64,000 nucleotides of DNA from Ruegeria sp. ANG-R (GCF_000813985.1 NZ_JWLJ01000001.1:422453-486452); one strand, 5' to 3'. Positions 49,743-59,140 are shown, numbered from the stretch's first letter. Numbers and translations are program-made. The notes: a model not told the origin generated them from the letters alone.

Positions 49743-50990
49743 ATGGCAAGCACAGCACTTATGACACTGGTCGGGCGCAACAAAGAAGCTGCGGCGCTGG
49801 CAAACGGAACACCGCTGACGATTACCGAAATCGCGTGGGGTGACGGTGATAACGTCCCTAACGGCGGCGAAACGGAACTGATAAACGAACTTGGGCGCAA
49901 GGGCATTCAAGGTTCTGGGTCGGTTCCAGAGGCGCTGAACACGGCATTCTTTGAAATCCTTCTGGATGTGGAGGAGGGGCCGTTCGTCATTCGTGAGGCG
50001 GGTCTGTTCGACAGCGACGGCGATTTGATCGCCATCTGCTATTATGACCCGCCCGTGAATAAGCCGAAGGACACTGTTTCCGCGCTCATGCGCATTCATG
50101 TTGTCTTTTCCGACCTGCAGAACCTGATCCTGCAGGTTGTTGGAACCGATGCCTATGTCCCAGTTGAGCGGCTTATTTCGGCTGGCTCAGGTCTGCTGGG
50201 TGGTGGTGACATGGGGGATGATCGGTCGTTGGCGGTGGATTTTGCATCTGTTGCAGAAGCGCGGGCGGGCGCAATCTCAAACAAGTCAATCTCGCCTGCC
50301 ACTTTGAAGGCTCTGATTGATGACCTTCTGAACGGCGCACCGGGTGCATTGGATACCTTGAATGAGCTATCCGCAGCCCTTGGCGATGATCCGAATTTCG
50401 CAGCGACAATAACAAGCCAGCTCGGTCAAGCTTGCCCGATTGGGATGGAGATGTATTGGACGGGTAACGCTCCGCCATCCGGTTGGTTGGAAGAAGATCG
50501 CTCAACCATATTGCGTGCATCATATCCGGTTCTCTGGGCGCATGTTCAGGTATCGGGAATGCTGGATGCGACGGGCGCGGATGTTGGCATGTTCGGCCCC
50601 GGTGACGGGGTCACCAGTTTCCAACTGCCAGATGGTCGGGCTGTGGTGAATCGGGGTTGGGATCATGGTCGTGGTCTGGATGTTGGGCGCGTGTTTGGTT
50701 CCTACCAGCCGACAGCGCTGCCCAACATTGTTGGCCAATCGTCGCGACTTGCGTCAACTGATCGTAATACCGATGATTTTGAAGGTGTGTTTGTGCCGTC
50801 CGATTTCGGTCGCATCAACGTGGACTTCAACAACGGAAGTCAAGACGGTCAGGTTCGTTTCAACTTTGATGCGTCTCAGGGTGCGGTGGGATCAGACGGC
50901 GTGACTGGTTCGGCCAGCGGGGTCTACCAGAATGTTGATGAGGCCCGAATGCATAGTAACGCCCGCATGATTTGTATTCGGGCATATTGA
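49743..50990 (+). CDS. Tail fibre / collar protein
   Basis: The protein has 415 residues. The N-terminus (residues ~1-160) is a DUF3751-type tail-attachment domain: MASTALMTLVGRNKEAAALANGTPLTITEIAWGDGD. The C-terminus has tail-collar-like GNAPPSGWLEEDRSTILRASYPVLWAHV and a Gly/Asn-rich tip that probably binds the host receptor. It is short for a fibre, fitting compact roseophage-type fibres. Followed by an accessory gene. Confidence 0.85.
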   Translation: MASTALMTLVGRNKEAAALANGTPLTITEIAWGDGDNVPNGGETELINELGRKGIQGSGSVPEALNTAFFEILLDVEEGPFVIREAGLFDSDGDLIAICYYDPPVNKPKDTVSALMRIHVVFSDLQNLILQVVGTDAYVPVERLISAGSGLLGGGDMGDDRSLAVDFASVAEARAGAISNKSISPATLKALIDDLLNGAPGALDTLNELSAALGDDPNFAATITSQLGQACPIGMEMYWTGNAPPSGWLEEDRSTILRASYPVLWAHVQVSGMLDATGADVGMFGPGDGVTSFQLPDGRAVVNRGWDHGRGLDVGRVFGSYQPTALPNIVGQSSRLASTDRNTDDFEGVFVPSDFGRINVDFNNGSQDGQVRFNFDASQGAVGSDGVTGSASGVYQNVDEARMHSNARMICIRAY

Positions 50991-51000
50991 GGAAGTAGCA

Positions 51001-51726
51001 ATGGCGAAACTCTATCACTACCACTCGACCACCAATGAACTCTTGGGGAAAACCGAAGCCCGGATGGACCCCGTTGACGGCACGCCGATGGTGCCGGGCA
51101 ACGCCACGTTGATTGCGCCTCCGAATAAGGAGAGCGGAAAAGCGAGGGTCTACAAGGACGGGGCATGGGTGCAAATCGAAGATCGCCGAGGTGAGACCTA
51201 TTGGCTTGCGGATAAATCCGAGCACAAAGTTGAGGTGCTTGGTCCTCTGCCTGTCGATGCGCTGACGGAAAAGCCTGCGCCTACACTGGATGAGCGCAAA
51301 GACGCTGCAATTCAGGAGGCCCGTGGTATCGCCACGGAGGTCCGGCATACTATTGCAAAGAACGTCCCGCCGTCGCGCGCTATCGCATGGATCGGGAAGA
51401 CGCCCTACGCACTGATCTGGAAAGCGCACGAAAACGGTGGTGATCCAGACGGGCCGCTGCGTGAAATTGCAGCTGAGGCGCGTGCGGGTTTCGAGATCGA
51501 AGCCGCTGTCAAGGAAACCACTGCCGAGGCGCTTCGCGACAGCACAATCGCGAAGAATTCTCGGTTCTTTCGGGCGACCCAGTTGGTCGAAGGTATGGAG
51601 GGGCTGGCCGAGACGGTCATTCCTGCCGCTGTCGATGTCGAACAGCTTGAGGCGGCGATTTTACAGCTGCAGGGCTTGCAGGAGCAGGCCATGGAGCAGC
51701 TTGAAGGTATCATGGAGGCTGTCTAG
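51001..51726 (+). CDS. Tail-fibre-associated protein, probable chaperone
   Basis: The protein has 241 residues. It starts with a small beta domain (MAKLYHYHSTTNELLGKTEARMDP) and continues as a long helical, Ala/Glu-rich part (IQEARGIATEVRHTIAK, EQLEAAILQLQGLQEQAMEQ). Placed after the fibre, where fibre assembly chaperones sit in P2-like phages. The C-terminal coiled coil is not usual for gpG, so the role is inferred from position. Confidence 0.55.
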   Translation: MAKLYHYHSTTNELLGKTEARMDPVDGTPMVPGNATLIAPPNKESGKARVYKDGAWVQIEDRRGETYWLADKSEHKVEVLGPLPVDALTEKPAPTLDERKDAAIQEARGIATEVRHTIAKNVPPSRAIAWIGKTPYALIWKAHENGGDPDGPLREIAAEARAGFEIEAAVKETTAEALRDSTIAKNSRFFRATQLVEGMEGLAETVIPAAVDVEQLEAAILQLQGLQEQAMEQLEGIMEAV

Positions 51727-51784
51727 CGACAGTCAGTGATAGGCGCATCTGAGCGTCGAATTTGCCCGGTGGATACCGGGTTCC

Positions 51785-51814
51785 ACCCGGCAGATGCGTG
51801 CCGGGTTTTCTTTT
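51785..51814 (+). terminator. Terminator between fibre and sheath operons
   Basis: Perfect 8-bp stem ACCCGGCA/TGCCGGGT with a 6-base loop and TTTCTTTT. The upstream CCCGGT repeats could form an alternative hairpin. It separates the fibre unit from the sheath gene. Confidence 0.8.
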
Positions 51815-51831
51815 CTGGTTAGGAGAATGCA

Positions 51832-53010
51832 ATGAGCTTTCTGAATTTCCACCATGGCACGCGTCTGGCGGAATCAAACGAAACACCCGTTTTGGTCAAC
51901 ATCGCTCCAACGGCGGTTGTTGCCTTGCTGGGTACGGCACCGGCTGCTGACGCAGCCAAGTTCCCGCTAAACACGCCGGTTCTGAGTAACGGCAACCCCG
52001 CTGATTTCGCTGATCTGGGCGACACTGGGACGTTGAAAGATGCGGTCGATGACGTGTTCGATCAGATCAACCCCCGCACAATCGTTATCCGCGTCGAAGA
52101 GGGGGCGGACGCCGCTGCGACTATGAGCAATCTGGTGGGCGATGTAACGGCTCAGACCGGCGTTCATGCGCTGTTGAAGGCCGAGGCGATGCTGGGCATC
52201 AAGCCGCGACTGATCGCGATCCCCGGTTTCACCAGCGGTGACGGCGTAACCGCGAACCCGGTGGTGGCTGAACTGATCGGCGTGCTTGATAAGTTGAAGG
52301 CTGTAGCCTTTGTGGATGGCCCTGATACGACGGACGTCACAGCGGTGGCTTATCGCCAGCTGATCAATTCTCAGCGCGTCCATATTGTAGACCAGAAAGT
52401 TCTGGTCTGGGATACCGATACCAGCGACTATGTTTCGCGACCCGCTTCGGCGCGGTTCGCTGGCGTGCAGGCGCGAGTGGATACCGAACTGGGGTTCTGG
52501 CATTCGCTGTCGAACAAGCCGATCAACGGTATCGGGGGCGTATCTCGGGCGGTATCTTATGGGCTACAGTCGGATTATCTGAACGAAAACCATGTGAGTG
52601 CTATCGTCAATCATGGATCGGGTTTTGTCACTTGGGGCAACCGGTCGGCGACCGACGATGACCTGTGGGTTTTCACGCCTGTTCGCCGTACTGCTGACTT
52701 CATCAATGAAGCTCTGCTGGAAGCCTATCTGGAATTCGTGGACAAGCCATTCTCTGCGGCCAACGTCAAATTGATGGTCGAAAGTGGTAATGCCGCTATG
52801 CGCAACTTCAAAGCGTTTGGTGCAATTCTGGGTGGCCGAGTTTGGATTGATCAGGCGCTGAACGATCCGACGCAGTTGGCCGGGGGCAAGATCACGCTGA
52901 GCGTGGATTTTGAGCCGCCCGCGCCGATGGAAGATATCCGGTTCTTGGCGCACCGGAATATCAACTACTATCTGGAAGTCACCAAGGACGCGCTGAGCGC
53001 GGCCTCGTAA
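51832..53010 (+). CDS. Tail sheath protein FI
   Basis: The protein has 392 residues. Features are HHGTRLAESNETPVLVNIAPTAVVALLGTAP, HALLKAEAMLGIKPRLIAIPGF and the C-terminal AFGAILGGRVWIDQALNDPTQLAGGKITLSV plus INYYLEVTKDA. It forms the contractile sheath. AGGAGA precedes the start. A hairpin separates it from FII. Confidence 0.95.
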   Translation: MSFLNFHHGTRLAESNETPVLVNIAPTAVVALLGTAPAADAAKFPLNTPVLSNGNPADFADLGDTGTLKDAVDDVFDQINPRTIVIRVEEGADAAATMSNLVGDVTAQTGVHALLKAEAMLGIKPRLIAIPGFTSGDGVTANPVVAELIGVLDKLKAVAFVDGPDTTDVTAVAYRQLINSQRVHIVDQKVLVWDTDTSDYVSRPASARFAGVQARVDTELGFWHSLSNKPINGIGGVSRAVSYGLQSDYLNENHVSAIVNHGSGFVTWGNRSATDDDLWVFTPVRRTADFINEALLEAYLEFVDKPFSAANVKLMVESGNAAMRNFKAFGAILGGRVWIDQALNDPTQLAGGKITLSVDFEPPAPMEDIRFLAHRNINYYLEVTKDALSAAS

Positions 53011-53039
53011 GCTCCACAGTAGCGACAAACCCACTTAGC

Positions 53040-53063
53040 GGATGCACCGGCGGTGCATCCGTC
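53040..53063 (+). terminator. Hairpin between sheath and tube genes
   Basis: GGATGCACCG and CGGTGCATCC form a 10-bp inverted repeat with a single central base, followed by GTCTTTC. It may be a partial terminator or an mRNA stabiliser that tunes sheath and tube levels. Confidence 0.6.
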
Positions 53064-53092
53064 TTTCAACGTGTTCGAGATTGGAGACACAC

Positions 53093-53602
53093 ATGAAAAG
53101 CACACCCGCATTTATCCTGCGGAACTGCATGCTTTGGGCTAACAATGACCAGAAGCTGGGCCAGTTTTCCGAGGTCGGTATTTCGATGCCGAAAGAGAAA
53201 ACAGAATCCTTCCGCAACGGCGGTATGATCAAAGAACGCAAGGCTGCGATGGGGTACGAGGTTGACGATCTCGAATTCACCATGAAAGCGTTCGATCCCG
53301 CCACCATCAAGCTGATGACCGGTAAGCCGGGAACCGAACATCCGTTCATGGTGACAGGCGCGCTGGTCGATGAAGACGGCACCACTCACAGCGCGGTTTA
53401 CACCGTGCGCGGTCGCCTGATCTCACCGGATGCGGGCAGCTGGAAGCCGGGTGATCCTGCTGAACTGAAATGCATGGTCACTCAGAACTACGGCAAACTG
53501 GAAATCGACAATCAAGAGATGTTCGAGTTTGACGACTTCAATTTCTCGGTCGGCGGCGTCAGCCAAACCGATGACATCAACGCCGCACTGCTGCTGAACT
53601 AA
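53093..53602 (+). CDS. Tail tube protein FII
   Basis: From the ATG at 53093 the protein has 169 residues. Features are MPKEKTESFRNGGMIKERKA, GYEVDDLEFTMKAFDPATIK and the Tyr-rich C-terminal FEFDDFNFSVGGVSQTDDIN. It polymerises inside the sheath to form the DNA channel. Confidence 0.93.
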   Translation: MKSTPAFILRNCMLWANNDQKLGQFSEVGISMPKEKTESFRNGGMIKERKAAMGYEVDDLEFTMKAFDPATIKLMTGKPGTEHPFMVTGALVDEDGTTHSAVYTVRGRLISPDAGSWKPGDPAELKCMVTQNYGKLEIDNQEMFEFDDFNFSVGGVSQTDDINAALLLN

Positions 53603-53613
53603 GGAGCATAACC

Positions 53614-53928
53614 ATGGACTTTCCTGTCGATATCACACTGAAACGACCGATCACAGTCGATGAAGAAACCCACACCAAGCTGGTGTTTGACGAACCCGAC
53701 TTCGGCACCAACATCGCTGTCGAAGAGGCGGAAAAGCCGTCTGAGCAATCCGTTCTTTTACTGGCAGGGATGGCTGGTGTTGATCGTGCGGTGATCCTGA
53801 AAATCAAAAATCAGGATTACCTGCAGATCGAAGAAAGGGTGCTTGGACCCTATCAGGCGCATATGAAAGCCCAGATGAAATCTCGGGCCGGGAAGTCGTC
53901 GGGAAACGGAGCCAAGGCGAAGTCGTAG
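53614..53928 (+). CDS. Tail assembly protein gpE
   Basis: The protein has 104 residues. The N-terminal DFPVDITLKRPITVDEETHTKLVFDEPDFGT and LLLAGMAGVDRAVILKIKNQDY are typical of P2 gpE. It assists tape-measure assembly. Part of it is extended by a -1 frameshift near its 3' end (see E/E'). Confidence 0.88.
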   Translation: MDFPVDITLKRPITVDEETHTKLVFDEPDFGTNIAVEEAEKPSEQSVLLLAGMAGVDRAVILKIKNQDYLQIEERVLGPYQAHMKAQMKSRAGKSSGNGAKAKS

Positions 53929-54074
53929 CCGAACTTCGTTTCGCCGCTGGCTTTGTCGCCAAGGTCTTCTCTACGCCGCTGCCGCAGGTATTGGCGATGA
54001 AGCAAACCGAGTTCGACAAGTGGCATCGGGCAGCGCACAAGGTCTGGGATGCGACCCGTTTGAAATTCGAGTGA
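53614..54074 (+). CDS. gpE/E' fusion produced by programmed -1 frameshift
   Basis: A canonical slippery heptamer GGGAAAC (53901-53907) is correctly phased in the gpE frame (G GGA AAC). Moving back one base opens a frame that continues CGG AGC CAA GGC, ending in TGA at 54074, giving about 153 residues. The extension ends VLAMKQTEFDKWHRAAHKVW, the usual E' type. P2-like phages make their E+E' chaperone in this way. The frameshift itself is not directly shown here. Confidence 0.8.
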
Positions 54075-54076
54075 TT

Positions 54077-54295
54077 TCAGTCTTCGGACAGCGGGCGCTG
54101 GAAAGCGTTCAAGGTCTCGCGCCTCATTGGGCGGTCGGGGCCGCTCTGATGCGTGAACGCACGGTACATCAGGATCAGCAGCGCCGCAAAGGCCAGTGCA
54201 CCCCAAATGCCAACGGCAAACACAGCGAGAAAGACCGTCGCCGCGATAGCGGCGGCGATCATCAGAACGGCGAAGATAATCGCAAAGATATCCAT
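54077..54295 (-). CDS. Small membrane protein on opposite strand (moron candidate)
   Basis: The protein has 72 residues with two hydrophobic segments (MDIFAIIFAVLMIAAAIAAT and a second VGIWGALAFAALLILMY) and a basic polar tail. It sits on the minus strand between E' and the tape measure, where P2-like phages have no gene. It could be expressed from the lysogen, for example in superinfection exclusion; no family was recognised. The ribosome site is weak. Confidence 0.5.
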   Translation of the reverse strand: MDIFAIIFAVLMIAAAIAATVFLAVFAVGIWGALAFAALLILMYRAFTHQSGPDRPMRRETLNAFQRPLSED

Positions 54296-54345
54296 GCACC
54301 TAAGATGGGTGTTTTCCTCAACATTTTCAAGGTGAACGGCGGGAA

Positions 54346-57078
54346 ATGGCGACCAAACGCATAGAAACGCAGCTGACCATCCGTGCGGTGGACAAGTATT
54401 CTGCCGACGTTCGGAAAATGCAGACGGTTACTGGGCGTTTTGCGGATGGCGTTCGGACTGAGCTTGGACGGCTACAAGGTATTCGTGGCCCACTCAAGCT
54501 TATTGAGGATTTCAAGAAAAAGCGGGACGCGGTTGAGAAATCGGCTAACGCCCTGTCGCGCGCGCAGGAGCGAGTCCGCCAGCTGAAGGCTGAAATTCGG
54601 GCCACAAAGAATCCGACAGAAAAGCTGCGTCGTGAGTTTGATGCGGCCCGCAAAACTGCCGACCGTTTGGCAAAGTCGCACAATCGCAATCGTGAGCAAC
54701 TGGGCGGATTGCGTAACCAGCTGCGCGGCGCGGGTGTAGACACCAACGATCTGGCGTCTGATGAGCGTCGTCTGGCGACGGCGCTGGATCGCGGGACTTC
54801 TGCGTTTGACCGTCGTATGGAAAAGATGCGCCGTCTGGACCAGATGCAGCAACGTATCGCTGCTGGTCGTGAGCGTATGGATCGCGACTTGGCGCGCGCC
54901 GCAAACCTTAGCTTTGTGGGCGGCGCATCTCAGCAGACCGGGCGTCGGATCGTAACGGCGCTGTCCGATCCTCTGGATGAGGCCAAGACGATTGAAACGG
55001 CGATGTCCGAGATCCGCAAAGTTGTGGATTTTAGCAGCCCGGCTGATGAAGCGCGGATGAAGTCAAGTATTCTGGATTTGTCCACGGACATTCCGATGCT
55101 TGCTGAGAACATCGCCGACATCGTTGCGGCGGGCGGACAGTCGGATTTCGCGAACGATGAATTGCTTCCGTTTGCTGAGCGGGCATCCAAAGTGGGCGTT
55201 GCCTTCGACATAGCCGCCGAAAAGTCCGGCACGGCTATGGCCAAGATCAGGACCGCTTTGAGCCTGACGCTGGATGAAACGGGCGTGCTGTTCGATGGTA
55301 TCAACCATCTGTCGAACAACATGGCTTCGACCGCACCGGATGTGCTGGATTTCATTTCGCGCACGGGTGCGTCTGGCACTCAGTATGGGTTTGCCCCGTC
55401 TGAGACGCTGGCCTTTGGTTCGGCCATGATTGCGGCGGGTGCGCAGCCTGATGTGGCGGCGACTTCATTCAGGAACACCGGGCGGGCCTTGGCGCGCGGG
55501 GCAGGGGCTACCAAGCGCCAGAGCGCCGCGTTCAAGAGCATCGGTTTGAACCCCGAGGATGTAGCGAAGCGGCTGCAGCAGGACGCTGTAGGCACGACCA
55601 TTGATGTATTCGAGCGCATTGCGCAGCTGCCCGAACATCTGAGGGCGTCTGCGTCATCGGACATCTTTGGCGATGAGGCGCGTGCAATTGCGCCGTTGCT
55701 GACCAATTTGGACCTGTTGCGCGAAGCTCTGGGGCTTGTGGCCGATGAGCGCGAGTTCTTGGGTAGCGTGGAGCGGGAATATCAGGAGCGCGCCAAAACA
55801 ACCGAGAACAATGAGCAACTGGCTGGGAATGAGTGGAAGCGGCTCAAAACGGTGGCCGGTGAAACCATACTGCCGCTCTACAATGAGTTGCTTGTTCTGA
55901 CGCGGGAACTGATCGGTGCGACAACCGATTGGATCAAAGAGCATCCGAAGCTGACAAAGTGGTTGCTGGTTGGCGGTCTCGCCCTTGGTGCCATGGCGGT
56001 TGCCGGTGGCGTAATGCTGACAGCAGCTGCGGGTCTGATTGGGTCTCTGGCTGTTCTTAGGTTTGGCTTGGTTGGTCTGGGCGCTCGGGCGATCTTCGCG
56101 GGAGGCAGTCTGACGCGGTTGGGCGGGCGTTTCCGAATGCTCGGTCGGATGCCGCGCTTTCGGCTTGCCTCACTGATCTCGCCGGTTCGCTGGGGCGCAA
56201 GCCTTCTGCCTGCAGTATCGTGGGGTGGGCTTGCTTCCCGGTCGGGTAAGTTCGGCATGAACGCGCGCGGCTGGGGGCGTCTGATCACGCCGCTCAAGTG
56301 GTTTGCGCGCGGGGCGTTGCGCCTGATCCCGGTGATTGGTTGGGCTGTGATGGCGGCAGAGATCGGCATGTTCGCATGGAAGTATCTTGGCCTTAGCGAA
56401 CTGCCGTGGCGGGAATGGATACCGGACATTGATTGGAAGGGTCTGGCGTCCAAGGTTGGACTGTTCACATGGAAGGCAATCGGACTGGCGCTGCTACCAT
56501 GGTCGATCTTCATACCGGGTATCGGTTGGGAAAACTGGTTCGGTTTTGAATGGGCCGATCTTCTGCCGGTTTGGGATTGGTCTGCGATCGTTCCTAAGTT
56601 CGACCTTTCCGGTTTCGGATTGTTTGGCGGTTCGGCAAGTGGATCGTCATCCGATCCCGCTGAGCGGGCCGCAGTTGTTCGGCGCGGTCAATCTCTGGGC
56701 TACGGTCGGGAAGTCACGCCGGTTACTGGCGCACGTTCGCTTGGTGGCCGGATGCGGGCCTTTCACTCGTACATGGCGGGTGAGCGTGGCCCTGAACCGA
56801 TCTTTGCCAGCCGGGACTCCTACGTCGCCACGCATTCGCAGCTAGTCCAGATGAATAGTCTGGCGCGGGGTGCGAAGAGCGCGGCTTCGTCAGCTGCGGG
56901 TTCGCTTGGTGGTCGGGGTGCGCCCGGTTTGGGCGGCGGAGTGAGTATTCACATTGAGCGTTTTGAGGTTACGGCACCGTCTGGCGTCTCTGATCCCGAC
57001 GGTTTGGTGGATGTGATGGAGGACAGGCTTGGCGAAAGGTTGTCGGCAACGCTTTCGGCAAGTTTCTCTGATGGTTAG
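54346..57078 (+). CDS. Tail tape measure protein (gpT)
   Basis: The protein has 910 residues. An N-terminal coiled coil (~40-165) is rich in K, R, E and Q. A TP901-core segment (AETIETAMSEIRKVVDF-type repeats, residues ~200-450) is followed by several Trp-rich hydrophobic segments (about 540-700) that may insert into the membrane. Length of the protein should set tail length. It ends with a Ser/Gly-rich tail linked to gpU downstream. Confidence 0.93.
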   Translation: MATKRIETQLTIRAVDKYSADVRKMQTVTGRFADGVRTELGRLQGIRGPLKLIEDFKKKRDAVEKSANALSRAQERVRQLKAEIRATKNPTEKLRREFDAARKTADRLAKSHNRNREQLGGLRNQLRGAGVDTNDLASDERRLATALDRGTSAFDRRMEKMRRLDQMQQRIAAGRERMDRDLARAANLSFVGGASQQTGRRIVTALSDPLDEAKTIETAMSEIRKVVDFSSPADEARMKSSILDLSTDIPMLAENIADIVAAGGQSDFANDELLPFAERASKVGVAFDIAAEKSGTAMAKIRTALSLTLDETGVLFDGINHLSNNMASTAPDVLDFISRTGASGTQYGFAPSETLAFGSAMIAAGAQPDVAATSFRNTGRALARGAGATKRQSAAFKSIGLNPEDVAKRLQQDAVGTTIDVFERIAQLPEHLRASASSDIFGDEARAIAPLLTNLDLLREALGLVADEREFLGSVEREYQERAKTTENNEQLAGNEWKRLKTVAGETILPLYNELLVLTRELIGATTDWIKEHPKLTKWLLVGGLALGAMAVAGGVMLTAAAGLIGSLAVLRFGLVGLGARAIFAGGSLTRLGGRFRMLGRMPRFRLASLISPVRWGASLLPAVSWGGLASRSGKFGMNARGWGRLITPLKWFARGALRLIPVIGWAVMAAEIGMFAWKYLGLSELPWREWIPDIDWKGLASKVGLFTWKAIGLALLPWSIFIPGIGWENWFGFEWADLLPVWDWSAIVPKFDLSGFGLFGGSASGSSSDPAERAAVVRRGQSLGYGREVTPVTGARSLGGRMRAFHSYMAGERGPEPIFASRDSYVATHSQLVQMNSLARGAKSAASSAAGSLGGRGAPGLGGGVSIHIERFEVTAPSGVSDPDGLVDVMEDRLGERLSATLSASFSDG

Positions 57079-57090
57079 GAGGCTATTTGA

Positions 57091-57513
57091 ATGGCTGGAC
57101 CTGTAACGCTGGCGCTGGGGCCGTTCCTCTTTGAGTCGCATGGCTTCGGTTACACCAATCTTGGGCGCTCAACCGATGTGACTTGGGCTGAACTGGAAAC
57201 CGTGGGCGGGTTCAATGAACTGCAATGGACTGGCCCACGGTCAGAAACCGTCACGATCAACGGTGTCTTGTTCCCGAGGGAATTTGGCGGGCTTGGCACG
57301 TTGGAAGGGCTTCGGTTGGCGGCAAAAAATGGCATTCCGCTGATGCTGGTGTCACTGGGTGGTTCGGTTTTTGGAAGCCATGCCATCCAGAAAATTGACG
57401 AAGATCGGGCGTTTCATGACCGTTTCGGTACGCCCGGTCGCAATGCCTATTCCATCGAACTGAAACGAAAGGGCAGCGGTCTGTCGCTGCTGTCAATACT
57501 GGGGGCGCTGTAG
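57091..57513 (+). CDS. Tail protein gpU
   Basis: The protein has 140 residues with the P2 gpU pattern: LGPFLFESHGFGYTNLGRST, LQWTGPRSETVTINGVLFPREFGG and a basic C-terminus. In P2-like phages gpU is needed late in tail assembly. Gap to gpX is zero bases. Confidence 0.9.
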   Translation: MAGPVTLALGPFLFESHGFGYTNLGRSTDVTWAELETVGGFNELQWTGPRSETVTINGVLFPREFGGLGTLEGLRLAAKNGIPLMLVSLGGSVFGSHAIQKIDEDRAFHDRFGTPGRNAYSIELKRKGSGLSLLSILGAL

Positions 57514-57726
57514 ATGGCGAGAACCTACACAACCGGCGAAGGTGAAGCGTTGGACCTGATCTGCCAGCGGGAATATGGGCGTCAAGCCGGGGCGGTTGAA
57601 CGTGTATTGGAGGCCAACCCAACGCTCAAGGATGTGGCGCACCGGCTTCCGCGTGGGGCGTCAATCATCTTGCCTGATCTGAACCTGCAATCCCTTACCA
57701 CGCAATCCGTGAGGCTCTGGGACTAA
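57514..57726 (+). CDS. Tail protein gpX (LysM-like)
   Basis: The protein has 70 residues. It has a LysM-like fold pattern (GEALDLICQREYGRQAGAVE then VLEANPTLKDVAHRLPRGASIILPDL), typical of P2 gpX. It may bind peptidoglycan while the tail tip assembles. It shares one base with gpD. Confidence 0.9.
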   Translation: MARTYTTGEGEALDLICQREYGRQAGAVERVLEANPTLKDVAHRLPRGASIILPDLNLQSLTTQSVRLWD

Positions 57727-58718
57727 TGATACGCCCGATTGTTGTAATCACGGTTGATGGCAAGCCGGTTGGCTCAATCTTTGATTCCAGGCTGATCAGT
57801 TTGAGTATCACGGATAATGAAGGCATCCAGTCAGATTCCTTGACGATGACGTTGAGCGATGGCCAGCCGCATGTTGCCCCGCCACGACGGGGCGCTGCGG
57901 TATCGGTTGTGGTGACGATAGGTGTCATTGTCACGTTCCTTGGAAACTTCGTCATCAACAGCGTATCGCGGTCCTGTCTGCCGAACACGATCACGGTCAA
58001 AGGTCATTCGGCAGACCTGCGTTCAGAAATGAAGGCGGGAAAATCAAGGCATTGGGACAATTCCAGCATCAAGAGCATCGTCAGCGGGATCGCGGGCGAG
58101 TACGGGCTGGAAACTAAGATCGCCGACGCTGTGTCGAGCTATGTTTACCCGTGGATTGGCCAGCAGGATGAATCCGATTTGTCCTTTCTGGATCGGCTGG
58201 CCCTGCGGCACGGTGCATTGTTCAGTATCAAGAACGGCCTGCTTTTGTGGTTGGAGCGTGGGGCTGGCAAAACGGCAGGCGGTGCAACGATTGGACCGGC
58301 TGTTATCAGCCCGGAAACGCTGATTACCGGAAGCTGCAAGGTTTCAGAGACGGACGTGGACCGGTTCAAAACCGTCAAGGCGTATTGGCATGACAGAAAT
58401 GGGGCGCAGCGCCGCCCGGTCGTGGTTCCGGGGGATGACAGCGCTACTGGTGAACACGTCTTGAAGTGGCCCTACGCCTCCAAGGAAGAGGCCGAGGCCG
58501 CGGCTAAGTCAGCGGCCCGCGAGATGCTGCGCGGTGCCACATCGATGTCATGCTGGGTGAGTGGTCGGCCTGATCTGCTGGCTGGTCAGCCTTTGGTTTT
58601 TGCGGGGGTTCACCCGTTTGTAGATGGTATTGAGTTCATTCTGGATCGCGTGACCCATCAATATACCAAGGCCAGTGGGTTTCGCACGTCCGTCTCAGGA
58701 AAACTGCGGGCGGAATAA
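57726..58718 (+). CDS. Late control / tail protein gpD
   Basis: The protein has 330 residues: RPIVVITVDGKPVGSIFDSR at the N-terminus, IVSGIAGEYGLETKIADAVS and SDLSFLDRLALRHGALFSIK in the centre, then LVFAGVHPFVDGIEFILDRVTH. Forms the baseplate hub. Last gene of the tail cluster. Confidence 0.93.
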   Translation: MIRPIVVITVDGKPVGSIFDSRLISLSITDNEGIQSDSLTMTLSDGQPHVAPPRRGAAVSVVVTIGVIVTFLGNFVINSVSRSCLPNTITVKGHSADLRSEMKAGKSRHWDNSSIKSIVSGIAGEYGLETKIADAVSSYVYPWIGQQDESDLSFLDRLALRHGALFSIKNGLLLWLERGAGKTAGGATIGPAVISPETLITGSCKVSETDVDRFKTVKAYWHDRNGAQRRPVVVPGDDSATGEHVLKWPYASKEEAEAAAKSAAREMLRGATSMSCWVSGRPDLLAGQPLVFAGVHPFVDGIEFILDRVTHQYTKASGFRTSVSGKLRAE

Positions 58719-58780
58719 CAAGTGCTGGCGCGGTTGTTGCGCCATCGGGCTGTGACTGAAATCTAGAGAGAAAACCAAAA

Positions 58781-59140
58781 ATGAAAATGGAAGTGATCGG
58801 GTCTGCGTCAGCGGGCCTCTTTGCCGTGGCTGGTTCATGGTTGGCCGCACGGGGTTCGGCGTGGGAATTCCTGATAATCGCTCTGCTTGGCGCGGTAGTG
58901 GCTGTGCTGGAATTGGACGGCTGGCAGCCTAAGAAGGCCAGTATGATCGTGGTGTTCAATACCGTTGCGGGCACTTTTGGTGGTCCGTTTCTGTTGGCCC
59001 TGATCAAGTTCGAAGCCGGGCCGGGCGGTCTGTTGATCGTGTCCTTTCTGTTGGGCTGGGCTGCGCATTCCATCATCACGGAGTCACGCGAAGTGGTTAT
59101 GGATTGGTTCTTGCGCTGGATGCGGAGGGCCAACAAATGA
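58781..59140 (+). CDS. Holin-like membrane protein
   Basis: The protein has 119 residues with three or four hydrophobic segments (about 6-24, 30-44, 52-74 and 82-97) and a charged C-terminus (FLRWMRRANK). It is located at the start of the lysis cassette, so it is probably a holin or a phage membrane protein with that role. It overlaps the next small gene by 4 bases. Confidence 0.7.
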   Translation: MKMEVIGSASAGLFAVAGSWLAARGSAWEFLIIALLGAVVAVLELDGWQPKKASMIVVFNTVAGTFGGPFLLALIKFEAGPGGLLIVSFLLGWAAHSIITESREVVMDWFLRWMRRANK

